Shown piece after piece: positions 35,261-52,249 of a DNA stretch of 64,000 bases. The notes under the pieces were generated by a model. The model had not been told where the DNA came from, searched no databases, and saw only the letters and a list, made by a program, of their open reading frames with translations. The first letter of the stretch is position 1. Every line of letters begins with the position of its first letter. Source of the DNA: Linum tenue (taxonomy: Eukaryota > Streptophyta > Magnoliopsida > Malpighiales > Linaceae); contig CAMGYJ010000008.1 in NCBI GenBank assembly GCA_946122785.1, positions 6,287,742 to 6,351,741 on the forward strand, in the 5' to 3' direction. The position numbers and the translations under genes were made by a program.

Positions 35261-36287
35261 TAATTAATTGAGCGGGTTGATCATTGCTACTAATTAATTA
35301 CGATCAATGAATCACTAATTATGCAGACAGGCTATTTATTTACCTCCGGGAAACGGATTGTAGCACGGAAGACATTATTGATATATCAGATGTGCCAAAT
35401 GATCTGGATGGAACTGGAAGCCTTGGAATGGATTGTTTGCTAGTTAGTATAGTACGTATGATTTGTCTCAGTGAAATGGATTAATGATCAATTCTTATAG
35501 GTGTATATCTCTTCACCAGCCGGATATATGCTTTATAATATAATAATGATCAATTTAATTTGTTCTTTAATTTATCGCATCGCACCAACATGTCGACTAA
35601 AATAAATTAAAATCTTGGGAACCCACAAATGACCAGATTTCTCAAAAAGGATCATCATGCATGGTATGGCTTGTGGCTTGTGGGGACTGGGGAGTTCTAA
35701 ATGTATAAACTATAAAGTATAAACTAACTAATTAATTGGTTGGTAAGCAATGTGTTTCTTGCACTGTTTCTCCGTGAGTATAGTAGTTTCTCATGAATTA
35801 GCGCAATGTGTGAAGGAAAACGTGATGGATTTAAATAAATCTCAGAGACCTCACTATTTGACTTTTTCATTCAGATTAACCTATTGAAGCGCGCAAATGC
35901 TCTAGTGCGGTATGAATCGGACTCTCACGAGAACTACGATTTAATAGTGAGAGATATCTCAAGATCACTGACCGGATCAACAGTATATTCGGTCCGGTTT
36001 GGTCGGGTTCAAATGCTATTTCGATCTATTTATATTAAAATTAATGTCCCCAAGAACCGAACCACATGTTATTCAATTCGATATTAACCGATGCAAATAT
36101 CAATTTGCTCCGGTTTGTCCACGGTTTGTCCAACTCCGGTTTGTCCACGGACTCCTATACTCAGATTACCTACCACGGTTTGTCCAACTCAAATATGTGG
36201 CTCCACTCGATTACATATTCTTATAATATATACGTCAAGACAATCCAACTCAAATTATATGTGGCTCCACTCAATCACATTTTTTTT
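35261..36287. other. Intergenic DNA with short direct repeats
   Basis: This separates the SDR and reductase genes. At 36108-36190 the word cggtttgtcca(c/a) occurs four times. At about 36198 and 36262, tgtggctccactc followed by a/g-attacatat or aatcacat is repeated. These look like decayed tandem repeats. No gene seen. Confidence 0.5.
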
Positions 36288-40765
<4,478 letters not shown>

Positions 40766-40830
40766 GGTATTATTTCTTTCTTTGGTGTTTACTTCTAGCT
40801 GAAGATCAATGATCATGCTGCCATGTCCAT

Positions 40831-40838
40831 TATATATA
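40831..40838 (-). promoter_or_regulatory. TATA box of the ene-reductase gene
   Basis: A TATATATA run (minus strand) 66 nt before the preferred ATG and only about 15 nt before the alternative upstream Met, which would therefore lie upstream of the expected transcription start. Confidence 0.45.
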
Positions 40839-41059
40839 CAACTGAAGTGACAGGCAAGGAAATCATATTATTAACAGTTTGGAAATAGGATACGTAGGTT
40901 TGGCGTCACCGTTGATGCAAGCAAGAACAGAAACCATTTTCCTGGTATTGAAATGAAACGAGTCCTCTCAAACTAGGACAGATATGTAGAGAGTTGTTGG
41001 CATTTGTTAGTGGAGGGGTGTCACTGAATAGATAATGGAAATGCTTCCTGTACTGGAAA

Positions 41060-41365
41060 TCAAGTCATGTCCCCTACAGGCTCGGTACATGACTTCACAG
41101 GACGGGAAGACTTATCGAGCATCTCTCTCAATGTCGCAATAAGCTGCGTTGAGGGATCGCGTCCTATGAACAATTCGTGGTCTGGTTCGTTACCAACAGA
41201 GAGAACCACGGCAGTACCACAAGTCACACAACCCTGACTCCATTGTGAGCCAGAGGTTGAGGTGGTTGGTACAAAATGTGCAGAACTGGGAACAAGGGTA
41301 GCCCCCGGCCAGCCAGCATCGTTTCCATGGAAGTCTCCCGATCGAAGAGAAAGCAAACTCATCAA
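41060..41365 (-). other. Unidentified 101-codon open frame
   Basis: An open frame of non-repetitive composition lies between the reductase and CASP-like genes. It contains SQGCVTCGTAVVLSVGNE and ELFIGRDPSTQLIATLREML, which read like coding sequence, but I do not recognise a family. No partner exons were found. It could be a 3' exon of an unrecognised gene, a fragment, or chance within the CASP-like 3' region. Confidence 0.25.
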
Positions 41366-41851
41366 GCTAAATGAAATTGTTTGTAATGTATTCTATAACA
41401 TTCTGAGAAACGACACTATGGATATAGTGGCTGGAACCCTCAGCTTGATGGCAAGCAAAAGGAATTAGAAGTACTGCGAGTTCCACAGAAAAGGGGAGGC
41501 AAGCTACAGATTTCACAAATTAAGATGTTGTAACAGAAAAAGTAGCATGAGTTTATGAATGGCAAAAGTGCTACAACGTACAATTCCTTCTCAAATGCCA
41601 CCTAAACTTCTAATTGAATACAACAAACAATTGACACGCCCTATCAAAACTCATACACCAACACTTTCACCATGGATGAGAAAGGAGATCGTGAGAGCGA
41701 TCGATCAAGCTCATCTAGTCTCTCTGTATCTAGTCCCGAGTATTATGCAGATATTCTCACTACTATGTACGCAAGTTTGTATGGTATTCATTATTCTCCA
41801 TCGTATATCTTTCCCCATTCCAAGCACACCAAGAGGATCTCAAAGTAGGTA

Positions 41852-44384
41852 CTACAATGAATGTGAAGTGAAGAGAGTGTAACCAGACAGAATCGAGCTC
41901 GATGCAAAGGCAACAAAAGCTAGGAACGACAGGATGAGAGATGCTCGTGCCATGCCCGAGAACTCGTCACTCCCCCAGTTGGATTCCCAGTCCTCCACTC
42001 TGAACGCTGCTGATGTCGATGCAGACAGCAGAAGATATGCTATTATCTGCATATGGCATAAAGAAAATTATGCGACCCTGTCATGAAACTGAAACGACAT
42101 CTCCTAGAAGGCATCGATTCCATAAGGAGAGAAAGCTGCAAGTTTGATGGATAAGAAAGCATATGAATAGGGTCACACATAATGCATAAGGTTGACCAGG
42201 ACATACTTGGCAAGAATGTATTATGTGTTGAATTAATTTGTGACCTTTCTCAAAGTTTATGATCCCAAGCTTCACATCATAAATTGCCATCTGCTGAGAA
42301 TATGAATTGCAGACAGCATACTACCAGCTTGTTCCTACTGGAAATGGTCCAAAAGGTATAAATTCGACTCAGAGTAAAAAGGAATTGCCTTTTCATGCAA
42401 CATGATCCTCTCTACAGCTTAGCTTTTCACACGGTACTTTAGAAGCATAACAAGAAGGGCATTTTGAACAAGCTTATTAAGGCTCCTCGCAAAGGCTGAA
42501 AGGCCCATTGGCCACTTGCAATTATATTCTATCCTCAACTATGAAAGAAAGAACAAACAACCAAAGCAAAACAACAGTCGACAGTAGGTGGCACCAAACA
42601 AAAAGGCAGCATCATTATGGGGGAAAGGGAAGAGGAATAGGTAGTAGTATTAGAGTAGAGGGGAAAGAAATATTCCAAGCATATAACAACCAAACAAAGA
42701 AACAAATAAAGACATGGCCCAAAATATTCTGAACTCCAGCCAAGAAACTTCCATAGAAAAGGACATTAACCCACCTGACCACCCATTTACTATAAACAGG
42801 ATACAATCAATAGCCAGTTGTTGACGGTGTTTTTACAGTATAGAGAACAGAGTGATGTCGACTAGAGCAAGAGGTCACTCAACCGGCCATGGGTCCTTTT
42901 TTGGGACATTGCCACAGTGGTCCAAAGCAAGCTCACATAAAAGGATAGACACAGCAGATAGTAACCCATGAAAGCTTCTTGCCACATTAGGAATTGAGTG
43001 GTGGCTAATGAAGCAAAGTGCATAGGTTAGGTGGGACTTGGGAGGATGAATGGATGATGAGAAGGTGGCATGGTGACGTATTTAATATGGGCAAAAGGGA
43101 CAGTGGAGCTTGCCTGGTCCAGAGAGAAATCGATGCAATCCCGGAGCCAGTTCCCGGTTGGGCTATGAACTCTTTTAGTGAGCATTGAGTAAGCAAGATC
43201 AAATGCTTGAACTCCTGAGTACACAAACCCCACCACGTTCACTGTCAAGCAATACCTGAAGGGAAAGGGCAAGGGAAAGGATAAAACAACAAAGCCAATC
43301 AACAAAAACATCATTGAATTGCTAAATCAATTCATAAAGTACTCTCATTTCATTGACTTTCATCTCCTGGATCAGTTGAATCTGTAGCAAAATGGTGATC
43401 TAATTAAATATACTAACATCATTACCATCTAAACTCGGCTATTAGTAACAAAACAGTCATTCTGTATCCAATGTGCCAATTAGACTTGCCATGACACCAA
43501 AATCAACACTCAACTTGTGAGCAAACGCATGAACTCAGACATCCAGTTCATTTCCGAATTGTAAAGGGGCTGCTCCGGTGGATGCACCAGTGGGGATTGG
43601 TCGATTTCGGTGACATTGCAAGCCTATTTGACATGCTACCTCAGCCCATCACATGAAGTGACCGTTTTGTTCTGTGACTATTTCTAGCTTAATGAGCATT
43701 TTGTTACAGAATCAGATCAAAGAAGGTTACTCTGCTGATTGTGCTACATTACCTGAACTCCTTGTAGCGGTAGAAAGACTCGAGTGCCCAGCCTTGATCC
43801 TTGTCAGCAGCCAAAACAGCGAGGGAAATCAAGCAGAAGACAAACCCCAAAATCCTGGAACCCAAGAGAGCTCCCCTCTTAGCATTCTGAAACTTGGCCT
43901 TCCTCATAATCGACAAATTGGGTCTCAATCTTCTCCCCCCAGTAGCCCTCCCACCGCCATCAACAGCAGCAGCAGCAGGAGGAGGAGGAGGAGGAGCACC
44001 GCCTCCCCCTCCATCTGGGGCTGCCTTGGACGGCCCAGAAGCCACCGGCATAGGGGCGATGGGCGGGGACTCAGGGGACGGCGCCTCCAGAGCTCGCCGT
44101 AGCTGCGGAGGAGACTCCGCCGCCTGCTGCTGATGCTGATGCGGAGGTTGAGGAGGGGAGGAGGAAGGGGAGTGGTAGTGAAGAAGGGAAGGCGGGGGAG
44201 GGTGAGATATGTTGCGGTTGTTCTGCGTTTCCAATTGGTACTGCTGAATCGAATCGGTCTCCTGTTGCGGTGGTGGCGACTCTATTTCATAGTGATCTTC
44301 GCCTTCTTCTTCCTCCTCCATCCCCGGCGGTGGCGATTGAATATCATCTTGCTGTTTCTTCGGCTCGTGTTCTTTGTGCTCCAT
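41852..44384 (-). CDS. CASP-like protein (CASPL4 type)
   Basis: Exons 44384-43753, 43255-43114 and 42046-41852 encode 322 residues. The first 140 or so are a Pro/Gln/Glu-rich disordered cytosolic head with PPPP runs. Then follows a four-helix MARVEL-like CASP domain: GFVFCLISLAVLAADK, FVYSGVQAFDLAYSML, IIAYLLLSASTSAAFRVEDW and SFLAFVAFASSSILSGY. The Arg and Asp residues typical of the first and third helices are seen. CASP-like proteins form plasma-membrane scaffolds; the long head and these helix sequences fit subfamily 4A. Intron 2 starts with GC instead of GT (CAG/gcaagc) and ends normally at AG; no in-phase GT lies nearby. Confidence 0.9.
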
Positions 44385-45271
44385 TGAGGAAGGAAGGAAC
44401 TTGTTGCGAAATTGGAAGCGCCGGTGGCGACAGGGCTCGGTTCGGAGCGGCGGGAACCAGCCGGCGGTTACTGTTGCTAGGAGATTGGAGTGACTGCAGT
44501 CTGCAAGATCGTTGTTTGTGGAGAAAGAGAAGAAGAGGACAGGAAATGGGCGGTGGCGGTTTCTGAAGGAGGTTTGAAATGCTGCTCTGCTGTGGCCACT
44601 TTCAGACCAACAAGAGTCAAGTCAGAGTGACAGTGTAATATAGCTGACGTCTGAGGGGCCGATCCGCTACACGACACGTGGAATTTTAAATTCTTGAACT
44701 TTCTATTTTTTTCTTTTGGAAAATGTAGAATGATATTTCTTACATAGATCATAAATGGGGAAATTTTGATCTTTATTCTCTATATTACACTTACGTGCTT
44801 TACATAAAGATTTTATTATTTTTATCGGATGATCGTTAACTTAAATAAATGTTTAATCACAAATATAATAACTGTCAAATTTTGTATTTTTAAATCTGAA
44901 TTATATGACACTAGTAGTCAGTAGGCTGTGTAAATTTGAGAGCACGTATCCGTTCTAATGACAATAACACAAAAGATTAAAAGTGTACTAGCATCAATTC
45001 AACTCGAACGATTTATCTATTTTTTATGAGTTAACAATTAGCAAATGACATGGACGAACTACTGGGTTTAAATCCTATGAATATTTGGTGGTGATTAGTA
45101 TCCATATCACATACCAATAATGATGATAATACTAAAAACAATATCATTACTTTGGTGACAATAAGTCAAATCTAAGATTACTCAATACTTGAATGTCATT
45201 ATTGAATGTTACAACACACACATGATGATACCACTCATCGAACAAAATAATACACATACATGATGACACAA
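44385..45271. other. Intergenic DNA upstream of CASP-like gene
   Basis: The first 250 bp is the likely CASP-like promoter/leader (an acgacacgtgg G-box-like core near 44672). The rest is AT-rich with no recognisable gene, ending at the LTR element's target site. Confidence 0.45.
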
Positions 45272-48055
45272 TGTGGGAAACACGATTTTTCTATATTATT
45301 ATTATAATCATTATTAGGATAATTCTTATTATGGTTAGTAGTCTTCTAGTAGAATTAGGTTTATTCTTAGGGTTTTCTAGTACTTCCCTATATATATGTA
45401 CTTTGGGTCTTTTATCAGATTAAGCAGAAATTAATAGAAAAGTTACCCTTCCCCAAAACCCTAATCTCTTCCTCTCTCAAATCTCGTATATCCTCCTCTC
45501 TAGAGGCCTCGGCCGTTCTTTCGGTTCTTCCCCAATTCTGTTCCTAATCCCTAATTCTCTTCTAAATCCCTAAATCTCTACCAATTCCCAATTTCCCAAC
45601 ACAATCGTTGGAACCCTAAAAATAGGTTTCCTACATCTGGTATCAGAGCCCGGTTTCGAGAATTGAGTTTTTCACAACTCTCAACCGGGGACGAGTTCTA
45701 CAACCGGTTCGACGATGAGCTCTTCAAGGCTCTCGGACCTGTCATGGGCAGAACTGCGGGAACGGGCACGCCGCATCGGACGTCGTTGGATCCCCGAGGA
45801 GCTACCGCTCGCGCAGGAAAAAGATCATGCCACCATCAAAAGCACCATCACCACCGTCGCAGTACCGGAGTCGCGAGAGCCAAAGCTGGCTGTGGCTTCT
45901 ATCCTCGGAGAAGAAGCTGTTGCCCCGGCTACAATCAAAGGTGCAGCAGAGAAGCAGTCGTTGACAGTGGGCAAGAAGGCAGCTACAACAGCTGCAGTTT
46001 TCCCGGCAACATCACCATCCACAGTTGAAGAAGGAAAGGTGGTCGTCGAGAGTTTTGGCCAGCAACGACAGCCCCTGAAGGGTGCAGCAGGACGACCTGT
46101 CCCCCGATCGTCTGATCCAACCTTCACCACCAGTGAGCAACCACGCAATCCTGCCAGCACCGCCAAAGACAACTTCAGGGCGGCAAAGGTCGAGGCCCCT
46201 CATCCGCAAAACCCAGCTGCCTATGGGTCTTTTTTTGAGATCCCTTCAAAACGGAGAGCCTCGGGTTATGGGAGGCCCTCGACATGGAAGTTCAGGAAGA
46301 AGAAAAGAGGACCCGGAGATGGCTGGGCTTCTGAGAAGCAGAAGAAGAGTGAAGAATCACCGTCGGAGCCTGCTGCCGACCAGGAATCCACCACGATCAG
46401 AGTTCCGCCACCACCGGTGGACTCGCGATTTGCGGCAGCCTCCGTGGCGTGGTCGATCGACGAGGACTCGTCGTCGAAGAAGAGCTGCTGGCTTGAGTCA
46501 CCGAAATCCAAAATGCTCGGAACACTGCTACCTTCAGCAGCGACCTTCAAGGCGCCGATGGCGACGAAATTGGAAGACTCGCCGCGAGAGGAGAAGAAAG
46601 TAAAGGGCGACATGGTTGCCTTGCCGGAGACGAGAGTCGCGACGAGGGCGAAGAAGACAGAGGAGGAGAAGGGCGGCGACATCCTCTGTCCGTCGTCGAA
46701 GATGGCGTCGGCGGCCGCCCGAATCGTGCAGACGCCGCGATATGATGTCGAGGCGACGACGGAGCTGAGGGCGGCGGCGACCGAGGCGGAGAAGGCAGCT
46801 GCGGGCGCCGACGCGGGGGAGCGCTCGGCGGCGGAGGCGGCAGCGATGGCGGACGGCGCGACGAGGAAGAAGGACGGCGGCGGCAACTTCCCATCTCCAG
46901 CAACCCTAGGTCGCGCCACCAAGCGGCCTGAACCATTGGGCCGAGTTGTGGTTCGAGTCGTTTGGCTCGAGTTGGCCGAATTGGTTCAGCAAGGCGGGCC
47001 GAATTTTGTGCTGAGACGGGCCTCACAAGGGACAGAGCTAAGTATCGGGCTCGTAATTGGTGGGGTGGATTTTGTTGGGCTCGAGTTGGGCAGATTATAT
47101 CAGCAGAGCAAGCTACTTCGGGCCAACAGTTTTAATGGGCTGGGAGGAGTGGATTGTTTGGGTCACGGGCTGGCAATGGGAAAGGACATGATGGGCTTGG
47201 CAAGGCGAGATGGGCCAGGTCAAGTGGATCCCCCAATGGACAAAGGCTATTTAAGTTTTGGGCTGGTTTGTCAAGAGAAGATCTTCGAATACAGACTTGG
47301 GCCGCGTTTGGAGGAAGAAAATAAGCCACACTTGGGCTATGTGTTGAGGGAAACAGGCTTAGATGGAGTTCTTGGGTTGGTAAGTGGGCTTTCAAATGAC
47401 CCAAGCCGAAATGAAGAAAAACTCTATGATTCTTATATGGTGGAGTTTGAAAAGGAGGATGGAGGGATATTTGATCATGGTTGCAACTTGCGTTGTCACG
47501 TGGATTGGGAGGAAGCCATTGGAGTCGGAGTCGCTGGTGTGGGATTCGTTCAAGTAGTGGAACACAATTGGAAGAAAAGGAAGCGCAAGCAGCGAAGAAG
47601 CGATGATTGGATTGGGCGAGAAGATTGGAAGAAATGGGTCAAGTCAGTCAACCTTGAGGGCAAGGTTGGTCTGAAGGGGGAGGAGATGTGGGAAACACGA
47701 TTTTTCTATATTATTATTATAATCATTATTAGGATAATTCTTATTATGGTTAGTAGTCTTCTAGTAGAATTAGGTTTATTCTTAGGGTTTTCTAGTACTT
47801 CCCTATATATATGTACTTTGGGTCTTTTATCAGATTAAGCAGAAATTAATAGAAAAATTACCCTTCCCCAAAACCCTAATCTCTTCCTCTCTCAAATCTC
47901 GTCTATCCTCCTCTCTAGAGGCCTCGGCCGTTCTTTCGGTTCTTCCCCAATTCTGTTCCTAATCCCTAATTCTCTTCTAAATCCCTAAATCTCTACCAAT
48001 TCCCAATTTCCCAACACAATCGTTGGAACCCTAAAAATAGGTTTCCTACACACAA
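45267..48055 (+). mobile_element. Second non-autonomous LTR retrotransposon
   Basis: The element is 45272-48050 (2779 bp) with target duplications CACAA at 45267-45271 and 48051-48055. The 364-bp LTRs (45272-45635, 47687-48050) begin TGTGGGA and end CTACA; two substitutions were noticed (aaaagttacc/aaaaattacc and ctcgtatatc/ctcgtctatc). The primer-binding site TGGTATCAGAGCC (45638-45650) and purine tract gaagggggaggaga before the 3' LTR are intact. No polymerase, integrase or protease is encoded. LTR sequence differs from the element in the SDR gene, so it is a separate family with the same design. Confidence 0.95.
45715..47838 (+). CDS. Unclassified ORF of the second non-autonomous LTR element
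   Basis: The frame opens 64 nt after the primer-binding site and stays open for 707 codons, running into the 3' LTR. About 657 codons are internal. The N-terminus (SWAELRERARRIGRRWIP) is basic. The middle is low-complexity, rich in Ala, Lys, Glu and Ser, and the C-terminal part contains AGVGFVQVVEHNWKKRKRKQ, closely matching the motif at the end of the 599-residue ORF of the other element. No zinc knuckle or enzymatic domain is visible. A divergent structural (Gag-like) protein is possible. An open frame this long without selection is unlikely though GC-rich composition helps. Confidence 0.55.
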   Translation: MSSSRLSDLSWAELRERARRIGRRWIPEELPLAQEKDHATIKSTITTVAVPESREPKLAVASILGEEAVAPATIKGAAEKQSLTVGKKAATTAAVFPATSPSTVEEGKVVVESFGQQRQPLKGAAGRPVPRSSDPTFTTSEQPRNPASTAKDNFRAAKVEAPHPQNPAAYGSFFEIPSKRRASGYGRPSTWKFRKKKRGPGDGWASEKQKKSEESPSEPAADQESTTIRVPPPPVDSRFAAASVAWSIDEDSSSKKSCWLESPKSKMLGTLLPSAATFKAPMATKLEDSPREEKKVKGDMVALPETRVATRAKKTEEEKGGDILCPSSKMASAAARIVQTPRYDVEATTELRAAATEAEKAAAGADAGERSAAEAAAMADGATRKKDGGGNFPSPATLGRATKRPEPLGRVVVRVVWLELAELVQQGGPNFVLRRASQGTELSIGLVIGGVDFVGLELGRLYQQSKLLRANSFNGLGGVDCLGHGLAMGKDMMGLARRDGPGQVDPPMDKGYLSFGLVCQEKIFEYRLGPRLEEENKPHLGYVLRETGLDGVLGLVSGLSNDPSRNEEKLYDSYMVEFEKEDGGIFDHGCNLRCHVDWEEAIGVGVAGVGFVQVVEHNWKKRKRKQRRSDDWIGREDWKKWVKSVNLEGKVGLKGEEMWETRFFYIIIIIIIRIILIMVSSLLVELGLFLGFSSTSLYICTLGLLSD

Positions 48056-48127
48056 AGAGCTGGAAAATGGACGTTACTGTTAGTTAACTTAATAGCATCA
48101 TGCCTAACAGTAAGAGGTGGACCAGGT

Positions 48128-51100
48128 TCAATATTTTGAGAAGAAATCCTGAGCATCATGGTACTGCCTAGACACTACATTGTACAGAGGGTGTATGGGC
48201 TCTAAGAGGTTGGAATAAGGTCCCAGCACAGAGGTCGGCAATGGCGGCGAGTTCTCGTTCTTCGACCGGCTGTACTGGCACACTGACAGCCCGCTTAAGC
48301 AGTAGCAAGTGTGGTAATAGTCCCTGGCCTTCCCTGGTTTGTCCCTGAACCCTCCCTCTTGTTCCTGCAGTTCACAACAAAGGCCAGATCTATCAACAAC
48401 CACTCAGAAAGTAAAGTTTGAGGCACGAAGCAGATTCTGTAGTAGATTTGTATAGGTGGATAGTATTCGTAGTCTAAGTAATACATCATTTTAACAAATA
48501 CATCCACCTACTATGATGTTTAACAGACACGTCCTTGTACTATCTTGTTATATTCCAAGGGTATATGTATTACTATACCTGGGAGCACAGGACAATGTAC
48601 TGCTGCAAGGCCATAGTATGAAATAGAGGTTCCAGCTGATTGTGTCTTGAATGCTGAATGTGAACCGCTGTGCTGCTCTCAGGTGAATGAGAAGAGCTCT
48701 GATGGCCTGAAGAAAAATTCGAAACGTGAGAAGTGAGCTCGCGAAATGATACGGAGCTAAGAAGAGCAACAAGATTAGGAAGGAAGGGATTATCACTTAC
48801 CTTCCTGGTCCTGCTCAGGGTGTAAAGCTTCATTATCATCTGATGAATCCCTATCTTCGTCATCTCCTTCAGAAGTACTATCTGAAACCCACTCTACTTC
48901 CACATCAGAAGTCCCAAAGCCTTCCCCACCAAATGCTGGCAGTCTTTGCAGCAGTGCAAATACACCTCCCTGAACAACTTATTTCAACAAGTAACGCCAT
49001 GAGGAACAAGGTTCACTACAGCAGTAGGAATGGGGGGACAGAAATAGCAGTACCTGCCAGAAGGAGTAACAGCCATCAACCAACTTGTTCGTTCTGCCTT
49101 GAAACCCACATTCCACTCCTTGTCGAAAGGCTACCCAATCCTAATGCAAAAGAAACAAAGCAGTCAGACAGTTGTTGAAGAAGAAAAATATGAAAAACAA
49201 ACGAAAGCATAATTTTCTTACAATTAAACTAGCCAAGTCCAAACGATTGGCTTGGTTGATGAGAATCATAGCAGCCAGTCCACAGAACGTGTACCTGAAT
49301 ATCAACCCTTGTAATATAAGGAGGGTTTGCAAATACAGAGATGAGAGCAAGTATCATTCTCCTAAAATTGTAGCTATTCTGGGACGAACACATTAGGAAA
49401 AATGAAACCTACCCTCCATGAGCTTCGGAACCAGGTTCCCCCGCAATACCACCTTCATAAGTCTGACAACTGTAAATAGGATACCAGAAAAATAAAAGGG
49501 TTTCAATCCTTCTGTCCTCAGAAAGCACTAATGTAATACATTTTCCTATTAAAATGGGACATTTCATTGTTATAGAACTTATTTGTCTCATCAATTTGAA
49601 AGAGTTATGCAATATGAGGACCATGCTATCTTCAATCAATTCTAAACTAAATGAAGGGGAAGACAAGTCAAAGGGCTTGCTTATGACGCAGAAATTTGAG
49701 GACCTTATACAAACCTCAAAATATAATTTCCAACGCCCTTGGCCAGCTCATCATCCAAAATGTTCAGAATGCTTGCGACCTGAACAAATTAGGTAACATG
49801 AAATAATTATGCATTTGAGAGGGTTTATGCAGAATCAAGACAACCACAAACAAAGAAGTCACAAGATTTCCAGTATTAAGAGTGATTTCATTCCGTACAA
49901 TTAATTTATTCACATGCTTGTACATTTCTTTACATGCTTTACCTATTACACCAACAGAGAAGAGCTGCCTTACCGAAATTGCAGTGTAGCAAGCTCTTAC
50001 ATCAATTTCCCCAGCATCATGCATCCTGAAAAGAAGAACAGGTCAAGTCATGTTTATACCAGAAAACACTCAATGCCCACATGATTTCCACTAATCATAT
50101 GACAAAGAACCTGCAGTGCCATATCACACAACATATGGTGAGCATTATAGCATAGGATGGATAAACGATTGTGAGGAATGCATTTAATGGGAAGGGACAA
50201 CATGGCAAAGAATGGATGGAAACCAGCCTGCACAGAAATGAATTTAATTTTCACCTAATATGGGAAGAAATCAGCCAGTGATTAGCAGTTACAGGAACAT
50301 TGCACAAGTTTGAATATGAAAGCAGTTGAACCAATCAGGGAAATGTAGGGAGATGCAGAAATTAAAAAAATGAAGAAGTACCAGAAGAATATTAACCAAG
50401 AACATCAGCACATGGTGCAACGATTTCAATAGGAGAGCATGAAATCAATTTTCTTAGCCTTGACATTATTGTATTAGATAATTCAAGTAAAGGGTTCTAC
50501 ATACAAGAACAACAAGAGCTCAGAAACAAACAAGATGCGGGCAAGAACAAAGAAGGAATCAAAGGAGAAGAGAGCAAATAAGAAAAAGTGTCACCTGAAG
50601 GCTCCACTTGAGTCTTTCATTCGCCTTAAGAATTTGTACAAATTATCTCTGGGAACAACAATGGGTAACCATGTTAAGAAAGGTTTTCAAATCACAAATC
50701 CACTATCAAAGGGTGAACTCTTCACAATCATAAAGACTGACCACCTATTAATTGACGACAACGCTTTATTTCCGCCCAAAGTGACAAGAGAATTGACTGC
50801 AGCATACGTTGTTGCAAGATGAGGCATCTGAAGACAAAGAAAAGGGAGTAAGAACATAAGCACATAAGTAAACACAAAACCGCAACCATTCCCCTACCGA
50901 TCCTGTAAAGTGCAAATGTTTCAGAAACTTGCCTGCCCTGGACCACCCCCATAGCCACCATTTGGATCCTAGAACCCGAAAAGATACAATTACTCGTCAA
51001 AAATAAGTTAAGGTAGAATATGGATATCAGCTGAACTGCAGACTAGCCAATCGTTAAATGACTAATAACTCTCTAACAAAACAAACTCAAGAACATGGTC

Positions 51101-51819
51101 AAATGCATAAATGAAGCAAAAAAATCAAGGACTTTATCTCGAATTGTAACATCTGCTCAATCGGTGACCAGGAACTCTTGCTACTAGCCCACAGTCCCAG
51201 AGGATAAAAGAAAAGCACTAAATACCATCAAATTTGTAACATAATAATTTGGTTTCTAGTCAGTAAGCACTAGAAGATGTTTACCTGACAACGGCTAAGA
51301 AAGTCGATGGCATTATCCTCCAATTCATCATCAACTGATTCCCCAAGTAGAGCAATTGAGTGCAAGATCCAGTAGCAAAGCCAAGGTCGACTGCGCACAT
51401 ACAACCAAACTTTCAGAATCGAAGCAGTCCAAGTTGAACTACACCAAACGAAACAGTCATCAATAAATAAAGCTACACAAGAAGAAGGAAGAAGTACGCA
51501 CTTAGCATCCAATACAACGAATGAGGGACCGAGCTGCTGGAGTCCTCTGGTCAGATATTCTACATGCTTATCTCGTTGAAGCTCCAATCTACCAAAGAAT
51601 CAACTAGTAATCCCATCAAAATCCAAAGCTAAAGCAGCAAGCAGTCCAAAGAAGAGCGATGGATAAAGCACATCCGTCTTACATTACAGATTGAGCGCTG
51701 CGAGGAATGCTGGCGAAAGCGCCGTAAATCTTAAACACGTGATCCTGAACAGCCCACTGATCCACCTGGCTCGCCGTCGCCCTTCTTTGCCTCTCCGTCG
51801 CCGCCCCTTCCCCCTCCAT
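48128..51819 (-). CDS. FTB: Protein farnesyltransferase beta subunit
   Basis: Fourteen exons (first 51819-51683, last 48364-48128) give 456 residues, the full family length. The subunit pairs with the shared alpha subunit to attach farnesyl to CaaX proteins; its Arabidopsis counterpart ERA1 tunes abscisic-acid and meristem responses. Prenyltransferase alpha-alpha barrel signatures are visible: NRPWLCYWILHSIALLGES, PHLATTYAAVN, CQTYEGGIAGEPGSEAHGG, and zinc ligands Asp and Cys in LVDGCYSFWQ and His in DYYHTCYCLSG. An acidic plant-specific insert (EGDDEDRDSSDDNE) lies in exon 12. Intron 4 uses a GC donor (CAG/gcaagt). All frames join cleanly, so the gene looks functional. Confidence 0.96.
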
Positions 51820-52249
51820 AACGCCGACGATGGTAGCAGAATAGTTCCAAACGGGAGGTTTTAACTTCTGGGTTCTTTGCTTACTATACCGGGTTTAGTA
51901 TTTCGATTCCCTCCCGCCGTAAGGAAAGGCAGAAAAGATATAGCCAGCTAATCGGCGGCGAGACTTACCAAACTGATGTCTTTTCCCGTGGGCCCTAATA
52001 ACTTAATATTGGGCCTAGCCCATCGTTGAAAGGCTTTTGGGCTATTGGCCGGGCTTCAGAGTCCACACTAATGTGCCACGCAAGCAGAGCAGATCGGACC
52101 GTGAAAAGATATGTCATACAGTCCGGCCGCCGCAAGTCGGGTAACGGGTGACCCGCCACCAGGAGGCAAAGACAAATTTGGCCACGTCTTCGCACAATAA
52201 GTACGCCCCCAGAAAGCAATGAGCTCCGCCAGAATCATCAGAGAAAAAG
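51820..52249. promoter_or_regulatory. Shared intergenic promoter region between FTB and FDH
   Basis: The two divergent genes are separated by only 430 bp, so their promoters share this stretch. I see no clear TATA box on either strand, consistent with broadly expressed genes. Confidence 0.5.

Noticed and set aside
46266..47026. Long antisense frames over the second LTR element's ORF
   Set aside because: GC-rich low-complexity sequence opens all frames; products are Ser/Pro/Ala runs without motifs.
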